DNA from: an uncultured Bacteroidales bacterium
Lineage (GTDB): Bacteria > Bacteroidota > Bacteroidia > Bacteroidales > Marinilabiliaceae
DNA: 64,000 bases
Assembly (NCBI GenBank): GCA_934699135.1
Contig: CAKUVM010000002.1
Location: 62,001-126,000, forward strand
Direction: 5' to 3'
Of this stretch, positions 43,494 to 52,502 are shown piece after piece (within the stretch, counting starts at the first letter, position 1; every line of letters starts with the position of its first letter). The position numbers and the translations under genes were made by a program. The notes under the pieces were generated by a model. It was not told where the DNA came from. It saw only the letters and a program-made list of their open reading frames with translations, and searched no databases.

Positions 43494-45899
43494 ATGAAGC
43501 CCGAGTTTAAGCCATACGTCATAGGGTTCTGGTCCGTCTTCGGAGTCGGGGTGCTTGGCGTCATCGTGTTCTTCCTCCTCCTGTCGCAGGGCGCATTGGG
43601 CTACATGCCCTCGTTCGCCGACCTGGAGAACCCCAAGAGCAACATAGCGACGGAGATCATATCGGCCGACGGCAAGCCCATTGGCCGCTTTTATGTGGAG
43701 AACCGCAGCTACGTGGACTTCGAGAACCTCTCTCCCCACCTGGTGCACGCGCTGGTGGCCACGGAGGACGAGCGGTTCTACAGCCACTCGGGCATTGACG
43801 TCAGAAGCCTCTTCCGCGTGCTGGTCAAGACCGTCATGACGGGGGACGAGAGCTCAGGTGGCGGCAGCACCATAACGCAGCAGCTGGCCAAGATGCTGTT
43901 CCACGAGAAAGCGCACAGCATGTCGGAACGCATGGTGCAGAAGCTCAACGAGTGGGTCATTGCCGTCAAGCTGGAGCGCAGCTACACTAAAGACGAGATC
44001 ATCGCCATGTATCTCAACAAGGTAGGCTTCGTCTATGACGCCTACGGCATTGAGAGCGCGGCCTACACTTTTTTCGGAGTCAAGGCCAAGGACCTGAAAA
44101 TTGAGCAGGCGGCCATGCTGGTGGGGATGCTCAAAAACCCCGCGCTCTTCAACCCCGTGCGCCGGCCCGAAAAGGTGACGGCGCGGCGCAACGTGGTGCT
44201 GGGCCAGATGCTCAAGCAACGATACATATCCACCGCCCAATATGACTCGCTGCGCGCGCTGCCGCTAGACGTGTCGAAGTTTCGCCGCCAAGACCATAAG
44301 GACGGCACGGCCCCATATTTCCGCGAGTTTCTGCGCATGCAGCTCAAGGCCCACAAGCCGGAGCGCAAAGACTACGCCTCTTGGCAGGGGCAAGAGTTTA
44401 TTGACGACAGCATCCAATGGGTCACGAACCCGCTGTTTGGCTGGATTGACAAAAACCCCAAGGCGGACGGCTCACTCTATGACATATATCGCGACGGCCT
44501 CAAGATATTCACCACTATAGACAGCCGCATGCAAGCCTATGCCGAGGCCGCAGTGGAGGAACACATTGGGCACAACCTGCAGCCGCTTTTCTTCAAGAGC
44601 AAGAAAGGGGCCAAGTTCGCCCCCTACTCCAACGACATAACGGAAGACCAGTTCAACGCCATGATTGGCCGCGCGCTGAAAAACTCAGAGCGCTGGCGCG
44701 CATTGAAAGCCTCCGGCATGGCCGACGGCGAGATAATGAAAAAGATGCACGAGGCCGTGGAGACCCGCGTCTTTGACTGGGACGCTAAGGGACTGGAGCG
44801 CGACACCGTCATGACGCCATACGACTCCGTGGTCTATCACAAGCACTTCCTCCGCTGCGCCTTCATGGCCATGGACCCCAGCACGGGCGGCGTCAGGGCC
44901 TACGTGGGCGGGCCGAACTTCCGCTACTTCCAATATGACATGGTGAACAAGGGACGCCGCCAAGTGGGATCAACCATCAAGCCGTTTGTCTACACCACCA
45001 TATTCCGCGACGGCCACACGCCGTGCGACCTTGTGCCAAACTCGCCACAGACGTTCACCGTGCCGGCCGAGGGCGGAGGGACGAAGACGTGGACCCCGCG
45101 CAACGCCGGCGACGCCCGCCTGGGCGAGATGGTGAGCCTGAAGTGGGGACTGGCGAACTCCAACAACAACGTGACGGGCTGGGCCATGAAGCAGACGTCG
45201 CCAGAGCAGGTGGCCAGCCTGATTCACGCCTTGGGCGTGGAGAGCCCCATAGACCCGGTGCCGTCGCTATTCCTCGGCACCAGCGACGTGAAACTGAGCG
45301 AGATGGTGGGCGCATATGGCACCTACGTGAACAAGGGGGTGCACATCGACCCCATCTACGTGACAGAGATTCAAGACCGCTACGGCAACGTGGTGGGCCG
45401 CTTTGGCCGGCGCGAGCGCGAAGTCATTGACGAGCAGACGGCGTTTATGATGATAAGCCTGCTGCAAGGCGTGGTGGACCAAGGCACAGCCCGACGCCTG
45501 CGAGGCCCTTCTTACAGGCTCACGTGCCAAATGGGCGGCAAGACCGGCACCACGCAGAACCAGAGCGACGGCTGGTTTATGGCCGTCATGCCGCATCTGG
45601 TGGCCGGAGTGTGGGTGGGCGGCGAAGAGCGAGGCATCCACTTCAACAGCATGAGCATAGGCCAGGCGTCCAACGCCGCGATACCGGTCTTTGGCCGCTT
45701 CATATTGAAAGTGTTCGACGACGCGTCGGTCATGGACGTGCGACCCGAAGACGTGTTCGACCGCCCGCAGGTGATCAACTTCTCCCTCGACTGCTCCGAC
45801 AAAGGCGTCAACGCCGACGAGGGCGCGGCCTCGACGACCAACGACGCAGCGAGCGACGACGCCACAGACTGCGGCGAGACCGACATCTTTAACTTCTGA
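43494..45899 (+). CDS. mrcA: Class A penicillin-binding protein 1A (glycosyltransferase/transpeptidase)
   Basis: An 801-residue bifunctional peptidoglycan synthase from the ATG at 43494 (a TTG one codon earlier is less likely). One membrane anchor is at about 10-35. The glycosyltransferase domain has the catalytic Glu91 in ATEDERFYSHSG, then GGSTITQQLAKML and LERSYTKDEIIAMYLNKV. The transpeptidase domain has Ser493-x-x-Lys496 in GSTIKPF, Ser556-x-Asn558 in LANSNNN and Lys683-Thr-Gly in GGKTGTT. The tail is rich in Asp, Ala and Thr. It leads a seven-gene plus-strand block. Confidence 0.96.
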   Translation: MKPEFKPYVIGFWSVFGVGVLGVIVFFLLLSQGALGYMPSFADLENPKSNIATEIISADGKPIGRFYVENRSYVDFENLSPHLVHALVATEDERFYSHSGIDVRSLFRVLVKTVMTGDESSGGGSTITQQLAKMLFHEKAHSMSERMVQKLNEWVIAVKLERSYTKDEIIAMYLNKVGFVYDAYGIESAAYTFFGVKAKDLKIEQAAMLVGMLKNPALFNPVRRPEKVTARRNVVLGQMLKQRYISTAQYDSLRALPLDVSKFRRQDHKDGTAPYFREFLRMQLKAHKPERKDYASWQGQEFIDDSIQWVTNPLFGWIDKNPKADGSLYDIYRDGLKIFTTIDSRMQAYAEAAVEEHIGHNLQPLFFKSKKGAKFAPYSNDITEDQFNAMIGRALKNSERWRALKASGMADGEIMKKMHEAVETRVFDWDAKGLERDTVMTPYDSVVYHKHFLRCAFMAMDPSTGGVRAYVGGPNFRYFQYDMVNKGRRQVGSTIKPFVYTTIFRDGHTPCDLVPNSPQTFTVPAEGGGTKTWTPRNAGDARLGEMVSLKWGLANSNNNVTGWAMKQTSPEQVASLIHALGVESPIDPVPSLFLGTSDVKLSEMVGAYGTYVNKGVHIDPIYVTEIQDRYGNVVGRFGRREREVIDEQTAFMMISLLQGVVDQGTARRLRGPSYRLTCQMGGKTGTTQNQSDGWFMAVMPHLVAGVWVGGEERGIHFNSMSIGQASNAAIPVFGRFILKVFDDASVMDVRPEDVFDRPQVINFSLDCSDKGVNADEGAASTTNDAASDDATDCGETDIFNF

Positions 45900-45927
45900 C
45901 AACCAGCGCGCTAAGGAGACGAAGACC

Positions 45928-46983
45928 ATGGCTGAGAAAAAAGAGAATACGGAGACAGCCCTCGCGAGCCTCAAATCGTGGAAGATTGTGCTGCCCATTG
46001 TCATAGGGCTTGGCGTGACGGCCTATCTCTTTGCCAAAGAGTATGAGCCGGGCACTTTCGACGCGTTCAACTTCGGGCCGATGTCCGCGCTGTGGTTCGC
46101 GGCGGCCGTGCTTTTTATGATGGGGCGCGACGTGGGCTACATGGTCCGCATCAGGCTGCTGAGCGGCGGCGAGCTTGGGTGGTTTGCGGCGTTCAGGATC
46201 ATAATGTTGTGGGAATTCTCCTCCGCCGTCACGCCGTCGGCCGTGGGAGGCACGAGCGTGGCCTTGTTCTTCGTCAACCGCGAGGGCATCTCGGCCGGCC
46301 GCTCCACGGGCATAGTGATGATAACGTCTTTTCTGGACGAGCTATATTTCGCCTTGTTCTTCCCTCTGGTCGTTTGGCTGATAGGCTATGACAACATCTT
46401 TGGCCTCGAGGCCTCGCTCGCCCATAAGTTGGCGGGCGTGGCGTGGGCTGGCTATGGCGTGAAAGTGGCCTACATCTTGGTGCTGAGCTATGGCCTCTTC
46501 GTAAACCCAAGAGGGCTGAAGTGGCTGCTGCTCACCATATTCCGCCTGCCTTTCTTGCGCCGTTGGCGAAGAAACATGAACGACATTGGAGACGACATCG
46601 TCCAGACGGCCCGCCACTTTCGCCACTGGCCCATCCGCGAGTGGGTCAAGGCGTTTTTGGCCACGGCCCTGAGCTGGACGTCGCGCTACTGGGTGGTGAA
46701 CGCCCTCATCCTCGCCTTTTTCGGCATAGGGCATTTGGGCCTTATGGATCATCTGGTGGTCTTCGGCAAGCAGCTGGCCATGTGGATCATGATGCTCGTG
46801 AGCCCCACGCCAGGCGGAAGCGGTTTTGCCGAATATGTGTTCAAAGAGTTCCTCTCTGACTACATTCCCGTGGGAGCCATGGCCTTGGCGTTCTGCTGGC
46901 GACTGGTGAGCTACTACCCCTACCTCATTGTGGGCGTGATTCTCCTGCCCCGTTGGGTGAACGGCTATTTCAAGAAAAAATGA
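45928..46983 (+). CDS. Lysylphosphatidylglycerol synthase-type TM protein (UPF0104/YbhN family)
   Basis: A 351-residue integral membrane protein with about eight spans. The stretches EFSSAVTPSAVGGTSVALFFVNREGIS (about 95-121) and SPTPGGSGFAEYVF (about 292-305) match the conserved polar motifs of the flippase-like domain shared with the MprF N-terminal half and AglD. The aminoacyl-transferase half of MprF is absent. Function in this family is mostly unknown; lipid or lipid-linked sugar transport is suspected. It lies 28 nt after mrcA and its stop overlaps the lpxK start. Confidence 0.85.
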   Translation: MAEKKENTETALASLKSWKIVLPIVIGLGVTAYLFAKEYEPGTFDAFNFGPMSALWFAAAVLFMMGRDVGYMVRIRLLSGGELGWFAAFRIIMLWEFSSAVTPSAVGGTSVALFFVNREGISAGRSTGIVMITSFLDELYFALFFPLVVWLIGYDNIFGLEASLAHKLAGVAWAGYGVKVAYILVLSYGLFVNPRGLKWLLLTIFRLPFLRRWRRNMNDIGDDIVQTARHFRHWPIREWVKAFLATALSWTSRYWVVNALILAFFGIGHLGLMDHLVVFGKQLAMWIMMLVSPTPGGSGFAEYVFKEFLSDYIPVGAMALAFCWRLVSYYPYLIVGVILLPRWVNGYFKKK

Positions 46984-48050
46984 TGAGGACCGCGAGGCTT
47001 TTGCTGTTGCCCGTGGCCATCATCTATTGGTTGGTCACGACTGTTCGCAATTGGCTATATGACATTGGCGCGTTGCGCTCGCGCGCGTTCGGCAAGCCTG
47101 TCATCTGCGTGGGCAACATCACCGTGGGCGGCACGGGCAAGACCCCGATCATAGAGCACCTGGCCCGCCTGCTTAGCCACCGCGGGCTGCGCGTGGCAGT
47201 GGTGAGCCGCGGCTACCGGCGCAAGAGCCGCGGGCAAGTGGTGGCCGAGACGGGGGCCACGGCCGAAGCCATTGGCGATGAGCCATGCCAAATAAAACGC
47301 CACATTCCGGAGGTTGACGTGATTGTCGACGCCGACCGCGCGGCGGCCATAGGCACGGCCATAGCCCGCGGCGCGGACGCGGTGCTGATGGACGACGGGA
47401 TGCAGCACCGCAGCGTGAGACCCGGCGCACTCATCATGGTGTGCGACTACGCCCGCCCGCTGTGGCGTGATTTGCCACTGCCAGCGGGAGACAAGAGGGA
47501 GTCTGTGACAGGCAGGCTCCGCGCCGACGTGGTGATTGTGAACAAATGCCCTCGCGACCTAACAAAAAACGAGGCCGAGGCCATATTTCGTCACATGAGT
47601 CTAAACGACGGGCAAAAGATATTTTTCAGCGCCATTGCCTATTCAGACTTCACCACGGCAGACGGAGCGGCGGCGGACGAGGCCGAAATCTCGGAGCTCG
47701 GAGCCGTGGCCATAGCCGGCATTGGCCGTCCGGAACCTTTCTTCACGGAGGTGGAGCGGCGCACGGGACTAACGGCGCGAATGGCCTTTGCCGACCACCA
47801 CGCCTTCACGGTCTCTGACATTGCGCAGATGAGCAAGCGGCTAGACGAGGCCGGCCCTGACAGCTACGCCATATGCACCGAGAAAGACGCCACGAAGTTG
47901 CCCGCCCGCATTGGACGGCACGAGGTGCTGACGCTCCCCATAAAGACAGAGATCCTGCTCGGCGAGCAGACCCGGTTCGACAACCTGATGCTCTCGCTCG
48001 CGGCAGGCGGCAAGCAAGGCAAAAAGACAACACAACCGACAAAAGCATAA
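46980..48050 (+). CDS. lpxK: Tetraacyldisaccharide 4'-kinase
   Basis: A 356-residue membrane-associated kinase that phosphorylates the lipid A precursor at the 4' position. The N-terminal hydrophobic helix (about 5-20) is followed by the P-loop in CVGNITVGGTGKTPIIEHLA (about 43-62), VVSRGYRRKSRGQV and the catalytic-region DAVLMDDGMQHRSV. The start at 46980 overlaps the previous stop (ATGA); an ATG one codon later is equally possible. With the flanking envelope genes it points to a cell-envelope block. Confidence 0.94.
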   Translation: MMRTARLLLLPVAIIYWLVTTVRNWLYDIGALRSRAFGKPVICVGNITVGGTGKTPIIEHLARLLSHRGLRVAVVSRGYRRKSRGQVVAETGATAEAIGDEPCQIKRHIPEVDVIVDADRAAAIGTAIARGADAVLMDDGMQHRSVRPGALIMVCDYARPLWRDLPLPAGDKRESVTGRLRADVVIVNKCPRDLTKNEAEAIFRHMSLNDGQKIFFSAIAYSDFTTADGAAADEAEISELGAVAIAGIGRPEPFFTEVERRTGLTARMAFADHHAFTVSDIAQMSKRLDEAGPDSYAICTEKDATKLPARIGRHEVLTLPIKTEILLGEQTRFDNLMLSLAAGGKQGKKTTQPTKA

Positions 48051-48054
48051 AGAG

Positions 48055-48876
48055 ATGATACCAAACGAGATTAAGGTGGCGGCGGCATATCTTCAGAGCC
48101 GCATAATAGACGGCACCCGCGTGGGCATAATCCTCGGCACGGGCCTTGGCGGCCTGGTGAAAGAGATTGACATGGTGGACAGCATAGACTATAAAGACAT
48201 CCCCCACTTCCCCGTCTCGACCGTGCAGGGTCACTCAGGGCGCCTCATTGTGGGCCGGATAGGCGGCGTGCCCGTCATCGCCATGCAGGGCCGCTTCCAC
48301 TTTTATGAGGGCTACGCCATGAGCCAAGTGACATTCCCCGCCCGCGTGATGAAGCTGCTGGGCATCGAGACCCTCTTTGTCTCCAACGCCTCCGGCGGCC
48401 TCAACCCGGACTTCAAGGTCGGCGACGTGATGGTGATAACGGACCATATCAACATGTTTGGCACAAACCCGCTCATAGGCCCCAACATGGACGAGTTCGG
48501 CCCCCGCTTCCCAGACATGAGCGAGGTGTATAGCAAAAGGCTGACGCGCCGGGCCCTGGAGATTGGCAAGGCCGAGGGCCTCAACCTCAAGACCGGCGTA
48601 TATGTCGGCACCACGGGCCCGACATTCGAGACTCCCTCGGAATATAAGATGTTCCGCACACTTGGCGGCGACGCCGTTGGCATGAGCACCGTGCCGGAGG
48701 TCATCGTGGCGCATCATAGCGGCATGGAGGTGTTTGGCGTGTCCATCATCACAGACTCCGGCGTGCCGGGCGAGATTGTCGAGGTGAGCCACGAAGAGGT
48801 GCAGCGCGTGGCCGCGGCGGCCGAGCCTCGCATGACGCGCGTCATCTCCGCCCTCATCTCTAGCGAGTGCAAATAA
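48055..48876 (+). CDS. punA: Purine nucleoside phosphorylase
   Basis: A 273-residue trimeric-type phosphorylase that splits purine nucleosides with phosphate into base and ribose-1-phosphate. Signatures: GIILGTGLGGLVKEI (about 24-38), VQGHSGRLIVGRIGG, MQGRFHFYEGY (phosphate and base site), SNASGGLNPDFKVGDVMVITDHIN (about 110-133) and GPTFETPSEYKMFRTLGGDAVGMSTVPE. It follows lpxK by 4 nt, a pairing frequent in Bacteroidetes. Glu and Asn near the C-terminal segment favour guanosine/inosine use, by family. Confidence 0.95.
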   Translation: MIPNEIKVAAAYLQSRIIDGTRVGIILGTGLGGLVKEIDMVDSIDYKDIPHFPVSTVQGHSGRLIVGRIGGVPVIAMQGRFHFYEGYAMSQVTFPARVMKLLGIETLFVSNASGGLNPDFKVGDVMVITDHINMFGTNPLIGPNMDEFGPRFPDMSEVYSKRLTRRALEIGKAEGLNLKTGVYVGTTGPTFETPSEYKMFRTLGGDAVGMSTVPEVIVAHHSGMEVFGVSIITDSGVPGEIVEVSHEEVQRVAAAAEPRMTRVISALISSECK

Positions 48877-48883
48877 CCGCCGC

Positions 48884-49972
48884 GTGACCGACCTCACAGC
48901 CGCATTGGCGCGCCTCTGCGCCTTGGAACGAGCCGCCGCTCCGCCCGACATCGACGCGGGCGGCGTGGCGGCGTTGGCGCGGGCGGCGGCAAGGCACGGC
49001 GTGGCGGGGTGGCTGATGAAGAGGCTCGGGGAGAGCTATGCCGACTGGAGCCCCGCGGCCGCGCTGACGCACGCGCTGCGGCCGCACATGATGGGCAACC
49101 TGCGGTTCAACGCCCAGGTGGCCGGAGCCCTGCGCCGCGTGAGCGACCGGCTGAACCGCCACGACATCGAGGTGGCCGCGCTAAAAGGAGCGGCGCTGAT
49201 GGACTCGCTCTATGGCGACGCTGGATTGCGCTCCACGGGAGACTTGGACATCTTGGTGGCTCAAGACAAGGGCTATGAGGCCATGGAGATATTGGCCGCC
49301 GACGGGGCCACTCCATGGGACGAGGCCACGGCGGGGCGCCCTGACGTGATGAACCTCTTCTGCCGCCACCTGCCGCCGCTGAAATATTGTGGCGTGAGAG
49401 TGGAGATACACACCAAGCTGTGGCGCGAGCTGAGCGGCGAAGTGCTGATAGACAACGCGATGAGCCACACGGTGCGGTGCGGCGAGACCCTGCGGCTAGA
49501 CAATGAGGCCATGCTGGCCCACTTGTGCGCGCACGCCCACACGCACCATGCGCTAGACGGCCACATAAGCCTCAAGTGGCTCATTGACATAGCCCTGCTG
49601 CTGCACCAAGACGTGAGCCTCCCGGAGCGGAGCGAAAGACAATTTCCCAACACAAGGACGGACATTGAGTGGGCGGCCCGCATGTGCATGAGCCTGCTGC
49701 CGGCCTCCGACCGAGACCGCCTCGCCCTGACCGGCCGCAAGGCCACGCCTCTGACGGCCAAGAGCCTGCGCGGCAACAGAGAGCCGCAAGCATGGCGCAG
49801 CTTCCGCAGGGCATGGGCCGCGCTGAGATTCGCCTGGAAGCAGGGCGACGGCATAGGCGGCAAGTGCTCCAACGTGGTGGCCACAATCCGCTACGCGCTG
49901 AGCAACAGCGAGAGCCAACACCCGGGAGCGCCGGCCCCCGCGGCGATAATGAAACGCATTTTCAGAAAATAG
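48884..49972 (+). CDS. Nucleotidyltransferase family protein (NTP_transf_5-like)
   Basis: A 362-residue protein starting with GTG, 7 nt after punA. The stretch ALKGAALMDSLYGDAGLRSTGDLDILV (about 98-124) contains the Gly/Ser and Asp-x-Asp pattern of the uncharacterised nucleotidyltransferase family PF14907, and HAHTHHALDGHISLKWLIDIALLL (about 214-237) is also typical. No membrane span is seen. These proteins are often linked to surface polysaccharide or peptide systems, but no reaction is established. Here it sits in a cell-envelope and nucleoside block, and its substrate is unknown. Composition is Ala- and Arg-rich. Confidence 0.75.
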   Translation: MTDLTAALARLCALERAAAPPDIDAGGVAALARAAARHGVAGWLMKRLGESYADWSPAAALTHALRPHMMGNLRFNAQVAGALRRVSDRLNRHDIEVAALKGAALMDSLYGDAGLRSTGDLDILVAQDKGYEAMEILAADGATPWDEATAGRPDVMNLFCRHLPPLKYCGVRVEIHTKLWRELSGEVLIDNAMSHTVRCGETLRLDNEAMLAHLCAHAHTHHALDGHISLKWLIDIALLLHQDVSLPERSERQFPNTRTDIEWAARMCMSLLPASDRDRLALTGRKATPLTAKSLRGNREPQAWRSFRRAWAALRFAWKQGDGIGGKCSNVVATIRYALSNSESQHPGAPAPAAIMKRIFRK

Positions 49973-49991
49973 ACAGACAAGACAAACCCCA

Positions 49992-52481
49992 ATGAACGCG
50001 ACAATCAAGAAGATAGCCTCGCTATGGCCTCACGCCGCGGTGCTGCTGTGCTTCATAGCCCTGAGCTTCGCCTATTTCTCTCCCGTGCTGAAAGGCAAGA
50101 CCCTGCCGCAGATGGACAACATCCACGCCGAAGGCGCGGCCCACGAGCTTATTCAATATGAGAAGCAGACGGGCGAGAAGGCCCAATGGACCGACTCGAT
50201 GTTTGGCGGCATGCCCGCCTACCAGATAAAGTCGGACTCGAGCCACAACATCTTCTACCACCTGACCCACGCCATACGCCTGGGGCTGCCCTACACCACC
50301 GTGGCCATCGTGTTCCTCTACCTGGTGGGTTTCTACGTCTTGCTGCTGAGCCTGGGCACAGGCCGTTGGGTGGCGGCCATAGGGGCCGTGGCCTTCGCCC
50401 TTGGGTCTTATAACATCATCATCATTGCCGCCGGCCACATAACCAAGTGCTACGCCATTGCCATGATGCCGCTTGTCATTGGCGGCGTGCTGATGACCTT
50501 TGGCGGCAAGAGGGTCATTGGCGGCATCTTCACCATGGTGGCGTTGGGACTGGAGTTGGCCTTCAACCACGTCCAGATAACATATTACCTGGCCTTGGCC
50601 ATTGGCGTGCTGGTGGTGGCCGAGCTGATAGCGGCCATAAGGGAGAAGCGGCTCAAGGACTTCGGCGCGAGCATGGGAGTGTTGGCGGCGGCAGCCGTTA
50701 TGGCCATATTGCCAAGCACCACAAACCTTTGGACCACATATGAATACGGTGCATACTCCATCCGCGGCGCAAGCGAGCTGAAAGGCGCTGACGGCACACA
50801 AGCCTCGTCTGGCCTGGACAAAGACTACGCCCTGAGCTGGAGCTACGGCGTGGGGGAGACTCCCACGCTGCTCATTCCCGACGCGGTGGGCGGCGCGAGC
50901 GAGGCTCTCGGCGGCGGGCTGAAAGCCGTGCAGGCGGCCGACCCGCAAATCAGGCCCTATCTGGCGCAGCAGAGCCGCTACTGGGGCGGGCGCAGCTTCA
51001 CCTCTGGCCCCGTGTATGTGGGCGCCATTGTGTGCTTCCTCTTCCTGATAGGCTGCTTCTATTACAAAGGGCGCATGAAATGGTGGCTCCTCGCGGCCAC
51101 GGCACTGTCCGTCATGCTGGCGTGGGGCAAGAACTTCCCTCTGCTGACTGACTTCATGTTTGACCACTTCCCGCTCTACAACAAATTCCGCACCGTGGAG
51201 ATGGCCCTTGTCATTGCCACGGTCACCATCCCGTTGCTGGGCATGCTGGGACTGAAGGCCATATATGACAACCCCGAGGACGTGAAGTATCACCCCGGCA
51301 AGTTTTTCGGCGCGCTGGGCCTGTCGGCGGGCGTGGCCTTGATCATCGCCATGGCCCCCGGGGCTTTCTATGACTTTCTGTCTCCACAAGAGGCCGCCCA
51401 GTTTGCCGAGCTCAAAGGGCAAAACCCGCTATACGGAGCGCTGGAGCGGAGCCTTGTGGACGCACGTATGGAGCTGACGCGCAATGACGCCCTGCGCTCC
51501 GCCGTGCTGATCCTCCTGGCCTCATCGGCCCTATGGTTCTGCTCCGTGCGGAAGATAAACGCCAAGATCATGCTGGCCACGGTAGGCGTCTTGACCCTCT
51601 TCGACCTGTGGGGCGTGGACCGTCGCTACCTCTCGACAGACAACTTCGTGAGCAAGACCGAGAGCCGCAACTTCGCCATGTCCGAGGCCGACCGCGCCAT
51701 CTTGGCGGACAAGACCCCGCACCGCGTCATGGCCCTCTATTGCAACCCATTTAACGAAGTCTACACATCATATTACCACCACTCCGTCGGAGGCTACCAC
51801 GGGGCCAAGCTGCGCCTGTACCAAGACCTGATAGACCGCCACCTGGAGCCTGAGTGGCGCGCGCTGATGGGCGCACTTCAGGCCAAAGACTACTCCGGCA
51901 TAGAAACCTCCCTGCGCAACTCGCCGGCGCTCAACATGCTCGGTTGCCGATACTTGATATACAACCCGCAGCAGAAACCCATTGTGAACCCCCACGCCAT
52001 GCCAGAGGCATGGTTCGTGGAGCGAGCCACCAAGGCAGCCAGCCCCGATGACGCCATTGAGCGGATCGGCACTGCCGACCTGCGCCGCGAAGCCATTGTG
52101 CAAGGTGACGAGGGCGGCGCGTTTGCCACCGACAGCGCGGCAACAATACGCCAGACGGCCTTCGCCCCCGACAGGGTGACGTATGAGAGCCAGTCGGCGG
52201 CCGACGGCATGGCCGTCTTCAGTGAGATATATTACCCGGCCGGGTGGAAGGCCACCATAGACGGGCAAGAGGCCGACATTGTCCGCGCCAACTATGCGCT
52301 GCGCGCGCTGCGCATACCCGCGGGGCGGCACAACATAGAGTTCACATTCGCCCCCACAAGCTTCAGAGTGGGCAACATGATCTCCACGGCGGCATCGGCC
52401 GTGGCCGCGCTGCTTATGGTGGCGGGCGTGGCCTTGTCCTTGCGGAGAAAACAGCCGGCCGGCGAGGAGCGAAAAGAGTAA
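49992..52481 (+). CDS. YfhO-like multi-spanning membrane protein (GT-C-type fold)
   Basis: An 829-residue membrane protein with about twelve spans: one at 12-32, then many from about 95 to 470, and a last one near 795-815. The N-terminal extracytoplasmic segment LKGKTLPQMDNIHAEGAAHELIQY (about 33-56) holds an Asp in the position used by GT-C glycosyltransferases. The periplasmic C-terminal part (about 520-790) is beta-rich and includes PAGWKATIDGQEADIVRANYALRALRIPAGRHNIEF, a YfhO hallmark. YfhO of Gram-positive bacteria glycosylates lipoteichoic acid; the role in Bacteroidetes is unknown. It is 19 nt after the previous gene. Confidence 0.82.
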   Translation: MNATIKKIASLWPHAAVLLCFIALSFAYFSPVLKGKTLPQMDNIHAEGAAHELIQYEKQTGEKAQWTDSMFGGMPAYQIKSDSSHNIFYHLTHAIRLGLPYTTVAIVFLYLVGFYVLLLSLGTGRWVAAIGAVAFALGSYNIIIIAAGHITKCYAIAMMPLVIGGVLMTFGGKRVIGGIFTMVALGLELAFNHVQITYYLALAIGVLVVAELIAAIREKRLKDFGASMGVLAAAAVMAILPSTTNLWTTYEYGAYSIRGASELKGADGTQASSGLDKDYALSWSYGVGETPTLLIPDAVGGASEALGGGLKAVQAADPQIRPYLAQQSRYWGGRSFTSGPVYVGAIVCFLFLIGCFYYKGRMKWWLLAATALSVMLAWGKNFPLLTDFMFDHFPLYNKFRTVEMALVIATVTIPLLGMLGLKAIYDNPEDVKYHPGKFFGALGLSAGVALIIAMAPGAFYDFLSPQEAAQFAELKGQNPLYGALERSLVDARMELTRNDALRSAVLILLASSALWFCSVRKINAKIMLATVGVLTLFDLWGVDRRYLSTDNFVSKTESRNFAMSEADRAILADKTPHRVMALYCNPFNEVYTSYYHHSVGGYHGAKLRLYQDLIDRHLEPEWRALMGALQAKDYSGIETSLRNSPALNMLGCRYLIYNPQQKPIVNPHAMPEAWFVERATKAASPDDAIERIGTADLRREAIVQGDEGGAFATDSAATIRQTAFAPDRVTYESQSAADGMAVFSEIYYPAGWKATIDGQEADIVRANYALRALRIPAGRHNIEFTFAPTSFRVGNMISTAASAVAALLMVAGVALSLRRKQPAGEERKE

Positions 52482-52502
52482 CGACACACAAGAGAGAAGA
52501 CC